A DNA stretch of 64,000 nt from Lojkania enalia (taxonomy: Eukaryota > Ascomycota > Dothideomycetes > Pleosporales). Under the pieces are notes generated by a model. It had not been told where the DNA came from. It searched no databases and was given only the letters and a program-made list of their open reading frames with translations. A program made the position numbers and the translations under genes. Positions within the stretch are counted from its first letter, which is position 1, and every line of letters starts with the position of its first letter. This document shows, one piece after another, positions 23,219 to 33,481 of this stretch. Where the stretch lies: positions 930,001 to 994,000 of the forward strand of contig ML986578.1 in NCBI GenBank assembly GCA_010094045.1, read 5' to 3'.

Positions 23219-23833
23219 GGTGTTGCAGGGCTTCTTCCTTCATTTTGTATATTTCTGTTCGATACCCTTTGGCGTTTTACGGTTCCTGCGAAGGTTCGGA
23301 AAAGCCGGTGTCTACTGGGGCGGAATTGAGCAAGGATATAATTGGAATGCACCTCATTGATGACCTCTTTCTACTTCTATAGCAATTTGACCTTGTAGCC
23401 TAGAGCTAACAAACCCTTCGTTAGCCGTTAGGATGTTTCAGCATGGGCTCGTTGGTTCCTTCGCCGCCAACAGCACTCCCCCACGAGGCTGAGCAACTTG
23501 CATACGCGACAAGCGACAAAGTGATTCATGAATAGCCCTAGAAGACCGGCCCAACTCAAGCCCTTGAGAGCCCTCTGTTGGGTAATTAGGCTTAGGCGTA
23601 CCAAAGCTAGTTTGTGCCTTGCGACACTGAATCTGGTTTAGACAGACATAATGCTCAACAGATTTTTGTACATTATCCCAATGCTACGAGCTTTCTCTCT
23701 TACTATTTTACAGATGTGCCGAACGCCACAGCCATGCATCTGAGATATAGTAGCCCTCAGTGGTTATACAATGCCTAAATAGGTCCTATACAGCGGCTTT
23801 CCAACGCTGAAGCCGAATCAGCCTCGTCTCCAC
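23219..23833. other. Convergent 3' region
   Basis: 3' flanks of the large unknown protein (plus) and uS8m (minus). Nothing else was recognised. Confidence 0.5.
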
Positions 23834-24421
23834 CTACCAAACTCTACAAAGCGCCATGCCGCCAATCCGCCTCTCCACGCAATCCCTCGCTTCCAATATC
23901 CCCCTATCAGTTGTCACAAACATGCACTCGCCCGGATGTGTTAACCCTTTGACGTAACTCGACTCCCTCGTCCTTGCGATCCTGCCCAAATCCTCCGACG
24001 TCAACCATATCCGCCGCGTCGGTTTGCTTACTAGCTTCATTTGCTTGAGCACAGGCTCGTTGTTCCAGTACTTTAGTCCCAGCCATAGCCTCCTCTTGGC
24101 CGGATTCTCGGGGACGTTGACCTCGTAGATTTGTTCCTTGCCGAGCGGCGACTGACCGTCGACGGGATATGCATTCCAAGGCTCTTTTTCTAGTTTTCGT
24201 GCCATGTTCTCCAGGCTCTCTGGGTCGGGCTGCGTCTGCAGGAGGAAGGGCTTCGGGGGGGTGGGACCGCCGAGGGTCACGCTGGAGAGGAATCCTTCGC
24301 GCTGTAGACCGAGCATGAGGTTGACATGCATCTTCGAGACGGGTATCGAGGTCAGGCCGAGGCGTGCTTTGGAGGCATTCTGTAGATGCGAGCAGACGTG
24401 TGCGAGGTTTACCAGCGACAT
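23834..24421 (-). CDS. mrps8: Mitochondrial ribosomal protein uS8m
   Basis: A single-exon gene of 195 residues for the mitochondrial small-subunit protein S8, an early rRNA-binding assembly protein. The N-terminus MSLVNLAHVCSHLQNASKA is typical of fungal uS8m. It continues as IPVSKMHVNLMLGLQREGFL and ends with the S8 signature RGILEARDCVERRIGGMALC. The open frame extends 103 codons upstream, but that part is not protein-like and the ATG at 24421 matches the family start. No obvious cleavable presequence is needed, since several fungal S8 homologues start this way. It shares a 511-base divergent promoter with the proline-rich protein gene. Confidence 0.92.
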   Translation of the reverse strand: MSLVNLAHVCSHLQNASKARLGLTSIPVSKMHVNLMLGLQREGFLSSVTLGGPTPPKPFLLQTQPDPESLENMARKLEKEPWNAYPVDGQSPLGKEQIYEVNVPENPAKRRLWLGLKYWNNEPVLKQMKLVSKPTRRIWLTSEDLGRIARTRESSYVKGLTHPGECMFVTTDRGILEARDCVERRIGGMALCRVW

Positions 24422-24932
24422 GGTGGACGGGGATGGGTGACGGATAGTCAAATTAGACCCTCGCGGGGTCGCGGCTTGATGGGTGCGCTCGACACGGTGC
24501 GCAAAAAAGGAGGCTCTCGATGGTCGACTCGGTGCCTTGTTGCAATTGGGATGCGGGTCGACGGCGGGCGCCAATTGGTGTTGGATATTTCGTAGTCGCG
24601 GTGGTTGCCAACACTTGATGGCCCAAAATTTTAGCTTCGGAGGTCCATGGTCGCCGCCGTGCGCCCTGGGCACAGGCTCTCTGCGGGCTGTTAAGCGCCA
24701 GACAAATATAGCATCTCCACACATACACATGGTCCAGCGCGTTGGGGTCTAGCCTGCCCATTATAAACGCCGTTGATCGTCTGCAGCCTGATATTTTTGA
24801 ATGCTAACATCAGGAGAGTATATAGCTGCTCCGCTCCCTTTGTCCTGCACAGAGGAGAGAGACCTTTATCGTCTTGCGTGACTGGCTTCCAAATCAGTTC
24901 TCCTTCAGCGTGCCGTCTTACTCTAACACACA
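24422..24932. promoter_or_regulatory. Divergent promoter between uS8m and the proline-rich gene
   Basis: 511 bases between two opposite start codons, so both genes probably share this intergenic region for initiation. ORFs inside it on either strand lack recognisable motifs. No known binding site is clear. Confidence 0.4.
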
Positions 24933-26513
24933 ATGCCTCCACAGCCGGGAGAAGTCTCCCTTCTGACGCTGTGAGCTTCCCTTTATATATAATGATGGTG
25001 GATGCGTATACTGATAGGCCGACAGCTTCGCAGACGTCCACTATTTCATCAGCCCGCCAACTACAAAACCCCCGCACCACCGTTTCGATAAAGGCTCTTA
25101 TGTCTACCTGTACCATAGCCCCATGAGCCAGAAAGGCCGGATAGAGATTGCAAATCATGCTGGAACCCCGGATCAGGATGCCTTTGCTGGCAGTAGGTCC
25201 TGTCCTGCCCTGTCTTCTCCTCAGACAGCGGCTCTCAGCCTTGGAAGCTCTGAGCTGACCTCCACTTGCGTATAGGCTTGGACACTGTTAAAATAGAACA
25301 TACATACAAACATCCCTGCTTATTCACAATCACGATTGACGCTTTCCGCGGTCAGGGAGGAAGTGCAGGCCCCAGCCCGCAGCAGGACCCTTCTCACTGG
25401 CATCTTCCTACACCGGATCCTCAGAACAATGGGAAATACATGTACCGCTTGCATACCATCGATATCTATTTCTGGACGCCGGACGATGCGACATTGTTCC
25501 TTGACTCCCTAAAGAGGGTTTCTCAGCCTCATCAGCTTCACGTCACTCCCCATCCGTCTACACCCCCCCACTCAGAACACAAGTCCGACGTGTTGAACCC
25601 AGTGGTCGCCAAGCTTGAAAAGGCAGCTATCTCGCACACAAGTCGAAGCCCGAGTATTAGCACCACTCAGTCATTCCCAGGACCTCCAACAGCGCCCGCT
25701 CCTACGGCGAGCCCTCCTGCTGGTGACTATACCCCGATGGCCTACAATCCCGCAGCACCTGCAGCGCCAGAACCTATCGCTCATCGCGAGAAGACTCCGC
25801 CGCCTCCAGATGCTGCAGATGGTACTGGGCTAGGGGCGGCAGCTATAAATGATCACCGAGCACAGCAATATGGGAGTCCATTGCAGAACTCATTTGCGCC
25901 ACAGTCAACCTCATCTCAACCGTATATGCCTGGGCCTCCCTCGCGGACGTCGACTTTCTCAGGCTCTCCAGCCCAAGGGGTACAGAGGACAAACACCGCT
26001 GGCTCTGGATCACTCCCGCCTCCACCCCCGCAAAGCCCTCCTGCACATTCATATAACCAATCTTTTGCGCCTCCCCCATCTGCCCCACCGTCCGGACAAC
26101 TTGATCTGAATAGCCCGCCACAGCCCGGTATTCAGAGACATTCAACACTACCAACTCCCCAATATGCCAATTTCCCCCATTCTCCAGGCCTGCCTCAGAA
26201 TTATCCCGGGAGTCCTGGCCATCCCGTGCCTTCACCTGGATATGCTCCTCAACCATACAACCCAATGGCTTCCCCTGGCCATCCACCTCCAGGGGGATTT
26301 GCACAATATCAGTACGGTAGTACGAACCAGCAGACCCTGGGTACAGATTCCTATGCCGTGCAGCAGCAACTATACAGGCCCACGGAACAGGAAGCCGGTG
26401 TCCACGGCAACGAGCCAGCTCCACCACAACGTAACTCCAACATTGGAAAGCGTGCAGACAAGATCGAAAAGGGCGTCGGCAAGTTCCTGAAGAAGCTGGA
26501 CAAGAAGTTCTAG
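24933..26513 (+). CDS. Conserved fungal protein with proline-rich middle, unknown function
   Basis: Exons 24933-24970, 25026-25192 and 25276-26513 give 480 residues. The first two exons were found by splicing logic: MPPQPGEVSLLTL joins to FADVHYFISPPTTKP, then HRFDKGSYVYLYHSP and EIANHAGTPDQDAFAG, which joins in phase to SLDTVKIEHTYKHPC. Introns 24971-25025 (GTGAGC/ACAG) and 25193-25275 (GTAGGT/CTGAC/ATAG) fit. The N-terminal 150 residues look like a compact beta-rich domain ending in YRLHTIDIYFWTPDDATLFL. Residues 150-440 are Pro/Ser/Gln/Tyr-rich and probably disordered. The last 25 residues form a basic amphipathic helix (KRADKIEKGVGKFLKKLDKK) that could bind membranes or nucleic acid. I recognise the pattern from filamentous fungi but know no assigned function. 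Confidence 0.85.
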
Positions 26514-27392
26514 CGTTCGCTGTCTATAATAGTTTACGTTTCCGCCATATTTATTTATATTCTAGATTGATGAGAGTGCGGATATGTAGTAGATCAAGTA
26601 ATGGAAACTGGAGCATATGTATTCTTCTGTAGTCATTACGATTCAAATGCGAGATAATACCCCCTCCATGCGAGTTGCACAGTACATGCCCAGGGCTCTT
26701 GGATGAATTGCTGCATGTGATCGTCGCTGCAGGCGGCCAATCAATTCGCGGCGCTAGGGTTGGCATGAAGGCCCCTAAAATAGCAGCACTAGAAAGCTAG
26801 GGATGACGCTCAAAAGTTTGGTTTGACAGCTGGCATGATATGAGTTCAGTGGCACGCTTTTGGCTATCGCGACTCGACTACATGACGCAGATGCCCGCGA
26901 CTGCACAAGTGTGCGGGAATGTAGCGTGGCGTAAGATATGATTTGAGAATGCCGTTGTGAATATCTCAGCCACAGGAAATTCCAAGTTTTCGGCCCTGGA
27001 AGCGTGGAGCGCCTCAACCCTGCTTCTGGAGCCACGCCAAGCGGGATTAGGGCGCAGTGCAGGCTACCTCAGCCCCGAACTCTTTGCTCCAGACCTTCTC
27101 CATATCCTTTCTTCGGCTTGTTCGGTGCTTCAATCGTTCGGAAGTGGACAGTTAACTGCGTCACTTGCTACAAATCCCCCACATTCCCCCCCTGATCGCG
27201 CCGACCACAAGCTCTTGATTGTATTCCCAGGATCCAGTTAAGCGGGAGGCCGCATCACCAACCTCCGCTAACTCCCGGGCTCCACCTGCTCCTCTCTGAT
27301 CTCATCCTTGGATCCTAAGACGCCGGGCCCCTTGTGAGAAGGAAGACTACCGGGTGTTGCATGGTGACAAGCCGTGTAACCACCTACGCACA
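26514..27392. other. Intergenic, nothing recognised
   Basis: 3' flank of the proline-rich gene and promoter of the next plus-strand gene. Short ORFs only. Confidence 0.5.
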
Positions 27393-28751
27393 ATGCGTAT
27401 TCCCAGGTCGTTAGAAGCGCGGGACAGGGTGGTGGTTCTAGCGAAGAGGGAATCCAGAAACAACACCCTCATCGTCGTACGTCTAGCTTCCCAATCGGTG
27501 CCACAATGGCCCTCCCGCCCTCTGTTTCGATCCAAATCCACCCCGAACTATTGCTAATACACTCAATTCCAGATCTCCGCAATCGTCATCACCATCTTCG
27601 CAATCCTCCTCATCACCTACCTCCTTACTCTCCGTTTCCGCCGCCACAAGGTCTCTCCGCAGAAGCAGAAAAACCAAACAGCCAAACTCCCCTCGCTCTT
27701 CTCCAAATGGCGTCGGCGCGACCGTAGGGGCGAGTACTCGACCTCCCTCCAAGCAAACAGCAGCAATGAGCTAAACAGACGCGAATCCGGCGGCGAGCAA
27801 ATGTCAGGCGCGGACCCGGAGCGACAGAGCACGACGGGCGTGGACCGCAATACAAGCGTCAGAAGCGTCATGACTTTACCTGCGTATTCTCCTGCAGCTC
27901 GGGAAAATGAGAGGATCCTCGGGCGGGAAGGCGAGAGGGCGGGCATCGACACCGTAGTCGAGTACCCCGAGGACGCGAACGAAGAGGAGACGAGACGGGA
28001 AGAAGAGATGGAGTCCCTCTATCAAATCCGCCTAGCTCGGCGCCAGGAAGCAAGGGAGCGGGAGGAGCGGCGGCAGCAGCGGCGCGAGGCGAGAGCGCGA
28101 GGTGATAATGCAGCCCTGACCGACATCAGGAGGAGGGCGGAAGCCGCAGCCGACGAGAATCTCTCCCAGATCCTCATCGCCGAGCACCAATCGCGGAACC
28201 GTGAGCGGCGAGTATCGAGCGTCGCGTACGGCGATCTGGGCGTCGCCAGACACGACGGCACGCGGTTGAGGGCGAATTCCACCGAGAGCGACAATAGGCC
28301 GCTGCTCGACTCCGCGGCCAGCATCTCGGGCAATAGTCAGCGGAGCAGGGCGCTCAGCAATAATACCCTACACTCGCACTACCGCGGGCCGTCGGCGTCG
28401 TCAGTGCTCTCAGTATCAACGCGCGCTTCAGATGACTTCGAATTCCCCGAGTCGACGGAGCGCTCGCGCTCGAGGAGCAACGACGACGACTTCGAAGTGG
28501 TATCACTCTCGCACCCAAGATCCCGATCCGCATCCCGCGTCGCCACTCCCCAACCCTCTCCCAACACAAATACAACAACAGTAGTTCCTTCCGAAGACGC
28601 CCCCGCATACGAATACCCGCCCGATTACGAGAGCCCCATTCGCACACGCGCACCTCAGTTACCAACACTCGAGCGCCTGCCCAGCATACATGTGACCACC
28701 GAACCTACTCCCGTAGACGGCCGGCCCAGGTCCGACAGGTCGCCGAGGTGA
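27393..28751 (+). CDS. Single-pass membrane protein with PPxY motif and Arg-rich coiled coil
   Basis: Exon 1 is 27393-27476, the intron is 27477-27572 (GTACGT/GCTAAT/CCAG) and exon 2 is 27573-28751; 420 residues. The start MRIPRSLEARDRVVVLAKRE is followed by NNTLIVISAIVITIFAILLI, a clean membrane helix at about residues 24-48 that forms only after splicing. The basic LRFRRHK after it predicts a cytosolic C-terminus. The long tail contains an Arg/Glu-rich coiled coil (about residues 190-240, with RREEEMESLYQIRLARRQEA), Ser/Arg-rich disordered stretches and, near the end, APAYEYPPDYESP. The PPDY sequence fits the PPxY ligand of WW domains, as in Rsp5/NEDD4-type ubiquitin-ligase adaptors. No family name known to me. 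An adaptor or receptor-tail role is inference. Confidence 0.8.
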
Positions 28752-30488
28752 TGGACAGGAAGAGCTCCTCGTCGCGTTGTTCCCCGTTTGTAGATTTATA
28801 GTGTTTGGGGAGTTTGTTTATATATGACAGGGCGTCTTTATATCCGTATTCTTTTGCTGTCTAAGGTCGGTTTCTAGACGTATATGATGGATGGCTTACT
28901 TACGATCGGGGTGGCGCTGAGTCTGGCGGCCGTTTTTTTTTTTTTTTTTTTTTATAAAATTATGATTTTGGGATTCGGGAGCGGATGTTTGGCGTCGGTG
29001 GCGTTGTTCTCCGGTATGTTTGATGTTTTGGGAAAAGAGGAGCGCTGAGCATGCTATGCGGGATGTCGTACTACGTTGATGGGCAATGATTCATGTTTGC
29101 TAGTTGATCTTGTTGTTAATTGATGGGTATGCCGGCGATATCTAGCATATATAATTCTACATCAGGAAAGATATTAACATATTGCTTACACGCATCCGAT
29201 ACTCTTCGCGCTCCAATGACTGTTGGCTTATATCTGCAGCTCGGTAATGTGCGGAAGTGGTTACCTGTATGCTGGCTAGGCGATATGTGCATATAGTCGG
29301 TCTGTTACTGGACTGAACGCGTCGAGCTGCGATGGGATATTTTTGTAACATGTGCCGATGAATCGTATATATATATATATACTAAGATAGCAACGTAGAC
29401 ATCAGCGACAGCCCATGCTGTGTCACTTACTCACTCCGCCAGCAAACAAGCACTGCGCAACGAAACAATGCTACACGGAATGGGAAAGTTGCCGAGGGCT
29501 CTAGATGAGATGGCATGTTCACGCGCCCGGAGATCTCGAATGCTGCACAAATAACGCTATCGAGTAACCCGCATATTCACCCTGGCGCGTCGCCAGTACA
29601 CACTTCCAAAAGCGACGTCGGCAAATTGCCCGAAGGGGGTCGATTAGCTTTTTGGCTGATGAGAATAAATGCTAGACGCCCAGCCCCCAGATTATATTCG
29701 TCGAATAGAGAGGTATTGTGAAGGTGGAGGCCTAGGGTGAATGCGCTGGTGTTTGGCAGGAGTGGTTGAGGCGGTTGCTTGGTTTTTTGTCGTTGCGGTC
29801 GTCTTATTGGGGATGTGGGAAGGGCGCCTAGGGTTTTTGCTGTGTTTAGTGATTATGTAGTAGGAGTGCGGCGATTTATAAACTTGGAGTACAGGCATCT
29901 ATCCAATAGGGGGGGGAGGGGGTTTTTTCTACAATTGGTGGATTTTGCTGTTTGTGAAGCGGGCGAAATTGAGAATATGAATATTTTGTTAGTACGAATT
30001 ATAGAGATACTTTACTAGTGCTTTGAGTTCAGATGTCGAGTCAATTGTGGGAGTTTAGTGCTGGTTGGTGATTTACACATTTGAAAGTAGGTTTTTATTG
30101 TCCTATTTTTCAGTACATTCCCGCTTCGAGGCCTTTGACTCGGATATTGGAGTAGGATTTCGTGATACGGGGAAAACACAAGAAGTAAGAAAAGATAAAG
30201 CAAACAATGGCAACGACCACATGGGTCGAGTAGGAAACTAGTCAAGAAGCTCTATTGGTTGAGGTTTCTGTGAAGAACGTATTTGGAAGCACGAGTGAGG
30301 CGGGCGTCCAACGACCTGCGGTGCACGAATGAATTAGGTAGGACGTCACACCGAGGCCCCTGTTAAGCGAGCGGCTCAAAGACGGCCCCTCCAACGCCCC
30401 ACTTTCGCCCAAACATCTGTCCCTTGCAGCCTGCGAGATTCCTCCACACCACCGAACCTGCGTCATAGCACTAATCTAGCTTCTGACG
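28752..30488. other. Gene-free stretch upstream of NMT
   Basis: It contains a T21 run (28933-28953), a short TA repeat near 29366-29381, and only small ORFs without motifs. The last 250 bases are presumably the NMT promoter. Confidence 0.5.
28933..28953 (+). repeat. Homopolymer T21
   Basis: An uninterrupted run of 21 T, about 180 bases after the stop codon of the PPxY protein gene and within its probable 3' region. Confidence 0.7.
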
Positions 30489-32270
30489 ATGCCGCAAGAA
30501 GCTTCCAAAATCACTGACCCCGATTCCACCGCCGAAGCTACTACCGAAGCGGTTGCCGAGTCGAGTAAACAACAAGATGCTGCCGAATCCGAAGACGAAA
30601 GCGGCGCGGAGGAGGTGATGGAGACGGTAGGAGGCGGAGAAGAGACCACGAAGAAGAAGAGGAGGAGTAGGAAGCGCAAGCTAAAGGAAGCTATTTCGGG
30701 CAAAGGGAAAGAGCCAGCTATCACAGATGCAGACGCTCCAGCGGGACAGCACCTGAGCAAAGACCAGATGAATATGCTGTTGCAGGCCAACCCCGGCCTC
30801 AAGAATGATTTGCAGGCAAAGAGTGGCGGGAAGCAGAATATTGAGGAATTGATACGGAAGTTGAGCGTCAACGAGATGTTGACCGGACTGGCTCCTCAGG
30901 GAAAGAACGTCAAGGATATGGCAAGCCACGCGTTCTGGAAGACACAGCCAGTACCCAGTTTCGACGAGCTTGCAGGCAAGGAAAAGATTGTGGATGGTCC
31001 TATCAAGCAGATTGACATCGAGAAGGTCGACAAGCAGCCTAGTCCAATGCATCCTGGTTTTGAGTGGGTGACAATGGATCTGGAGGACGAGAAGGAGCTC
31101 GAGGAGGTGTACGACTTGCTTACGAACCACTACGTCGAAGATCAGGAGGCTATGTTCCGCTTCCGTTACTCCCCTTCCTTCCTCAACTGGTAAGATGTAT
31201 CGCACTCCACATAATCTAGGCCTATGACTACTAACATTGTATAGGGCGCTCAAAGCACCGGGCTGGAAGAAAGAATGGCATGTTGGTGTCCGCGCGTCTG
31301 CCTCTAGGAAGCTCGTCGCATTCATATCCGGTATCCCGATCCAATTACGAGTCCGAGATAACGTCCTTAATTGCTCTGAAGTGAACTTTCTCTGTGTGCA
31401 CAAGAAGCTACGCTCAAAACGTTTGACACCCGTTCTCATCAAGGAGATAACACGACGCTGTTATGTTGAGGGCGTATTCCAGGCGGTGTATACTGTTGGT
31501 TCCCTCCTTCCTACACCCATTTCGACATGTAGATACTTCCACCGCGCTCTCGAATGGGAGAAGCTTTATGAAGTCGGCTTTTCGCCCCTGCCACACGGTA
31601 GCACGAAACAACGTCAGATCGTTCGATATAAGCTCCCAGACAAAACATCAACTCCCGGCCTTAGGCCGATGGAAGCAAAAGATGTTGATGTTGTGCTTGA
31701 CCTTCTGAAGCGGTATCTCGAGCGCATGGACATGGCGCAGATTTTCTCCAAAACCGACTTCGAGCACTGGATGTTCCCCGAGGAAAAACCAAAAGAGCAG
31801 GTCGTATGGAGCTATGTCGTGGAGAATTCCGAGACAAAGCAGATCACGGACTACTTCTCGTTTTACAACTTAGAGAGCACCGTAATCGGACACAAGAAGC
31901 ACAACGTCATCAAGGCGGCGTACCTATTCTACTACGCGACCGAGGTAGCTTTCGATGAGGACAAGTCACTTCTAAAACCTCGGCTGAATGCATTAATAAA
32001 CGACGCCTTGATCTTGGCAAAGAAGGTAAGGATTTGAAGATCTGGTAATTACAAGGTAACTGATTGTTTTAGGAAAACTTCGACGTCTTTAATGCACTCA
32101 CACTGCTCGACAACCCCCTCTTCCTTGAACAACAGCGTTTCGGCGCCGGCGATGGTTCGTTGCACTACTATTTGTACAACTATCGCGCGGCGCCGCTTCC
32201 CGGAGGAATCGACGCGAGGAATCAGTCTAGCGATAAGCATATACGTGGTGTGGGCTTGGTCATGCTGTAG
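30489..32270 (+). CDS. nmt1: N-myristoyltransferase (glycylpeptide N-tetradecanoyltransferase)
   Basis: Transfers myristate from myristoyl-CoA to N-terminal glycines; usually essential in fungi. Exons 30489-31189, 31245-32025 and 32073-32270 give 559 residues. Introns: 31190-31244 (GTAAGA/ACTAAC/ATAG) and 32026-32072 (GTAAGG/TTAG). The acidic N-terminal tail with a polybasic [12 protein letters not shown] patch (a ribosome-association feature in this family) precedes the catalytic GNAT-fold pair. Signature 1, [16 protein letters not shown], is intact and contains the oxyanion-hole NFLC. Signature 2 reads RFGAGDG instead of the usual KFGxGDG, a conservative change. The C-terminus GVGLVML supplies the catalytic carboxylate. 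Exon 1 ends within W of FLNW, which rejoins as WALKAPGW. One probable substrate, Rtc5, is encoded 3 kb away. Confidence 0.96.
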
Positions 32271-32745
32271 ATGGGAATCTGGAGCCCATAGTACGGCTAT
32301 ATATACTCTGCTGGAATATGTTGGATTTTGTCGACTCCGAAACATGCACAAAATCAGGCTTCAGTGATGAAGACGGCTCATTGATTCCTGTCTGTATTGA
32401 TAATGCAGTTAAATCCTAAGAACCCTATATACCGTCGTACGATGTAGAAAAATACTCGGACTTTGTACATTTGAAATCACCAAGTTACGAATGGCGCGAC
32501 CGTGAATTCTAGCCGTGCTACTCGTGTGAGAGCGCTATCACGTGTCGCGACTAGGCCATGCTAGGATCAGGTCTTGGCAAGATTTTCCAAAGGTTCCTCG
32601 CTCCATCTGCGTCTCTATCTCAACCCCAATTCCCACGCCCATAGCAGCCGACGGTTCTTCCACGGGCCCAATCGCCCTCGCGCCGGAAATTCTTCCTCCT
32701 AGATCCTATCGATCGAGTCTCGATAACTTTTTCACATCGACCACA
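32271..32745. other. Intergenic, bL36m promoter
   Basis: It holds one TCACGTG element (32538-32544), a Cbf1-type E-box, about 200 bases before the bL36m start. The frame upstream of the bL36m ATG is open but not protein-like. Confidence 0.4.
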
Positions 32746-33115
32746 ATGCTCCCCCGAACCACCCTCCTCCTCCCCCTCCGCCAAACCCTCTTCAACATCC
32801 CCCGTCTCCCCTCACTCTGTCGATCCATACACACACCGTGCCGGCCAACGACATCGCGCCCACAATCTCTCATCTCGCCCTTCGCTAATCTACGGACGAG
32901 CGCCCCGCAGCAGACCCGCGGCATGAAGGTGCGGAGCTCGGTCAAGAAGCTGTGCGACGGGTGCAAGAGCGTGAGGCGGAAGAAGGGGAAGTATGTGTAT
33001 ATCATTTGCAGTAAGAATCCGAAGCATAAGCAGAGGTATGTTTTCTGATTAGATTCGGGCTGGGTGTGTGTGCGTGTGTGGGGGGGGTAGGCTAATGTGT
33101 TGTAGGCAAGGATGA
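32746..33115 (+). CDS. Mitochondrial ribosomal protein bL36m
   Basis: Zinc-ribbon protein of the mitochondrial large subunit. Exon 1 is 32746-33035, the intron is 33036-33105 (GTATGT donor, GGCTAAT branch, TGTAG acceptor) and exon 2 is only 10 bases (33106-33115); 99 residues. The first ~60 residues are Arg/Ser/Leu-rich and lack acidic residues, as expected of a mitochondrial presequence. The mature part begins [20 protein letters not shown] and has the C-x2-C-x12-C-x4-H zinc ligand set of the C+ form of L36. Without splicing the frame ends YVF; with splicing it ends KHKQRQG, the canonical L36 C-terminus, so the micro-exon is well supported. The start is placed at ATG 32746, where the presequence begins. 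Confidence 0.93.
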
Positions 33116-33481
33116 AGGGTTTGGCTTGGTTAAGTGGTTGGGAGAGATGGGAGTGTATTATATGTGTATATGTGCTCTCTGTGTTTGGCATTGCGGGCGT
33201 TGGAGGGATTGGTTAGGGGAGAACTCTCTGCTATTGAAATACGTGGAGGAGCACTGATTCGAAGGGAATGTAACATTGCTGTTGGACGCATATTCTATGC
33301 CAATGTCAGAATGAAGTAGTAGGGAAGTCGTGAGATTAGCGCATCCAACGCCGTCCATATGACCATTTAGTCAGAGCTAAAACCCGTTACTTATACAAAC
33401 AACAACACCACCTCCATATCCAATTCTGCATTTATTGATACCTTGTTCTCCGTATTTTGCAGGTTTGTCTAGTGGAATGCT
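33116..33481. other. Convergent 3' region
   Basis: 3' flanks of bL36m (plus) and Rtc5 (minus). Nothing recognised. Confidence 0.5.

Noticed and set aside
24691..25158. 155-codon minus-strand ORF in the uS8m/proline-rich promoter
   Set aside because: It is antisense to the well-supported first exons of the proline-rich gene and shows no motif.
32538..32544. TCACGTG upstream of bL36m
   Set aside because: It fits a Cbf1-type box and the position is suitable, but a single 7-mer is not significant without conservation.
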